A stretch of DNA of 6,506 nt. It comes from Bacteroidales bacterium (GTDB lineage Bacteria > Bacteroidota > Bacteroidia > Bacteroidales > WCHB1-69). Location: positions 1 through 6,506 of the forward strand of contig JAISDH010000255.1 in NCBI GenBank assembly GCA_031264975.1. Direction: 5' to 3'. This document shows positions 5,832 to 6,506 of the stretch, in pieces (the stretch's first letter is position 1; each line of letters starts with the position of its first letter). The notes under the pieces are model-generated. The model was given only the letters and a program-made list of their open reading frames with translations, ran no database searches and was not told the origin of the DNA. The position numbers were made by a program, and so were the translations under genes.

Positions 5832-6506
5832 CTACTTGTGATTTTCCTGCCGGTTGTCTACTTGCGTGTTAGTTATTTCTCGTGACTTGCCTGCTTGCTG
5901 CCTGTTGCTTGTTGCCTGTTGCGTGTTAGTTATTTCTCGTGGCTTGCCTGCCTGCTGCCTGTTACTTGTTGCCTGCTGCGTGTTGGTTATTTCTCGTGGC
6001 TTGCCTGCTTGCTGCCTGTTGCTTGTTGCCTGCTGCGTGTTAGCTATTTCTCGTGGCTTGCCTGCCTGCTGCCTGTTGCTTGTTGCCTGCTGCCGACTTG
6101 CTTGCTGCCTATTGCTTGTTGCCTGTTGCCGACTTGCTTGCTGCCTGTTGCTTGTTGCCTGCTGCCGATTTGTCTGTTCTTTTTCTGCGTGGGGATGTGT
6201 TTTAAGATAGGCTTCTTCAGCCAGTTGAAATACTTTTCTTGCTTCGCGACACACGCCTCTTACTCCGTGATATTCTTTTCTTGCTTTGAGATAAACTTCT
6301 CTTTCTTTGAGGTAAGGTTTTTCTGCTTCACCGTGTATTTCGCCTGATTCAAGATAGGTCTTTTCGACTTCGAGATAAGTATTTCTTATTTCGCGGAATA
6401 TTTTTTTTGCATTACGATAGGATTTTTCTGCTCCGTAGTATAATTTTCTCTTTTCGCGATAAATGACAGTTGCACCGCCATACATTTCTTCTATTTTTAG
6501 ATAGGC
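5832..6506 (-). CDS. Heptad-repeat protein with Q/N/R-rich repeat tail, 5' end outside the window
   Basis: I do not recognise a family. The frame ends at TAG (5832-5834) and stays open to the right edge, giving 224 codons here. An ATG lies at 6483-6485, but the seven codons before it (AYLKIEE) fit the repeat pattern, so the true start is probably beyond the window. Residues 1-105 of the visible part are fifteen 7-residue repeats; position 2 is Tyr in 11, Phe in 2, His in 1 and Cys in 1, position 3 is often Leu or Arg, and positions 4-7 are rich in Glu, Lys, Arg and Ala. A charged helix or coiled coil is likely (inference). After HPHAEKEQ the protein changes to a tail built from NRQQATS, RQQAS and GKPREIT-like words, ending ENHK. 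No signal peptide or membrane segment is visible. Third-position variation in the heptad codons supports translation, but the tail DNA also occurs in non-coding sequence, so a decayed gene reading into a repeat array is possible. Confidence 0.5.
   Translation of the reverse strand, partial: AYLKIEEMYGGATVIYREKRKLYYGAEKSYRNAKKIFREIRNTYLEVEKTYLESGEIHGEAEKPYLKEREVYLKARKEYHGVRGVCREARKVFQLAEEAYLKTHPHAEKEQTNRQQATSNRQQASRQQATSNRQQASRQQATSNRQQAGKPREIANTQQATSNRQQAGKPREITNTQQATSNRQQAGKPREITNTQQATSNRQQAGKSREITNTQVDNRQENHK
5864..6167. repeat. Tandem array of 57-bp and 36-bp units (CTTGCCTGC / TTGCTGCCTG words)
   Basis: On the plus strand a 20-bp partial unit (5864-5883) is followed by three near-identical 57-bp units at 5884-5940, 5941-5997 and 5998-6054, each ending TTATTTCTCGT or CTATTTCTCGT. 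A 39-bp shortened unit (6055-6093) and two 36-bp units (6094-6129, 6130-6165) follow, lacking the TTATTTCTCGT segment. The 57-bp units differ from each other at only a few positions, so the array is young or kept uniform by recombination. Every unit length is a multiple of 3, so the minus-strand frame stays open throughout, giving 19- and 12-residue protein repeats. Confidence 0.9.
6192..6506 (-). repeat. 21-bp tandem repeat encoding 7-residue units, at least 15 copies
   Basis: Read on the minus strand, fifteen consecutive 21-bp units run without indels from the right edge to 6192. The approximate unit is nnnTAT(CTN or CGN) then GAA/AAA, GCA-like, GAA/AGA and AAA/GAA, translating as x-Y-L/R-E/K-A-E/R-K/E. 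Copies are well diverged: only the Tyr codon and the purine-rich second half are strongly kept. The repeats continue at the window edge, so the total copy number is unknown. Confidence 0.85.

Noticed and set aside
5854..6347. Plus-strand Cys/Leu-rich open frames over the array (CCLLLVACC-type repeats)
   Set aside because: They arise because the repeat units are multiples of 3 and lack stops in several frames. The heptad half shows codon-position constraint only in the minus-strand frame.
6483..6485. ATG at 6485 as the true start of the heptad-repeat protein
   Set aside because: The seven upstream codons stay open to the edge and encode AYLKIEE, a good heptad, so the repeat and probably the gene extend further right.

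Overview
The window looks like a chromosomal piece of a low-GC member of the Bacteroidota, most likely order Bacteroidales. The evidence is a SecA of 1095 residues with the long insertions typical of that phylum, a lipid kinase with the PTGSGNGLA-type motif common there, start codons preceded by A/T-rich leaders instead of clear Shine-Dalgarno sites, and intergenic palindromes of the GTCCC-n-GGGAC type. I cannot name the genus from the sequence.

All well-supported genes lie on the minus strand, so the window reads right to left. At the right edge (5832-6506) is a reading frame that enters from outside the window. It has two parts: at least fifteen 7-residue repeats with an almost invariant aromatic residue, then a Q/N/R-rich tail encoded by 57-bp and 36-bp DNA repeats. 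Next is a spacer of about 240 bp (5591-5831) with a short purine-rich tandem repeat and weak promoter-like sequences. Then come three intact genes in close series: secA (2303-5590), a YegS/diacylglycerol-kinase-family lipid kinase (1372-2274) and a DEDDh 3'-5' exonuclease with a C-terminal FGKYKG module (528-1349). The gaps are 28 and 22 bp, so they are probably one transcript. SecA is the preprotein translocase motor, the kinase probably phosphorylates a membrane lipid, and the exonuclease probably trims DNA ends. Their functions are not obviously linked.

The left 527 bp hold no gene I can support. The part next to the exonuclease stop (452-524) carries the same repeat words as the right-hand array. 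Further left are three imperfect GTCCC/GGGAC palindromes and two other short inverted repeats, then a strongly AT-rich edge (8 G/C in the first 90 bases).

The three-gene block is ordinary. The parts worth attention are the heptad-repeat ORF with its repeat-encoded tail, the recurrence of the tail's DNA words downstream of the exonuclease, and the palindrome cluster. I saw no convincing defence system, RNA gene, transposase or CRISPR array.
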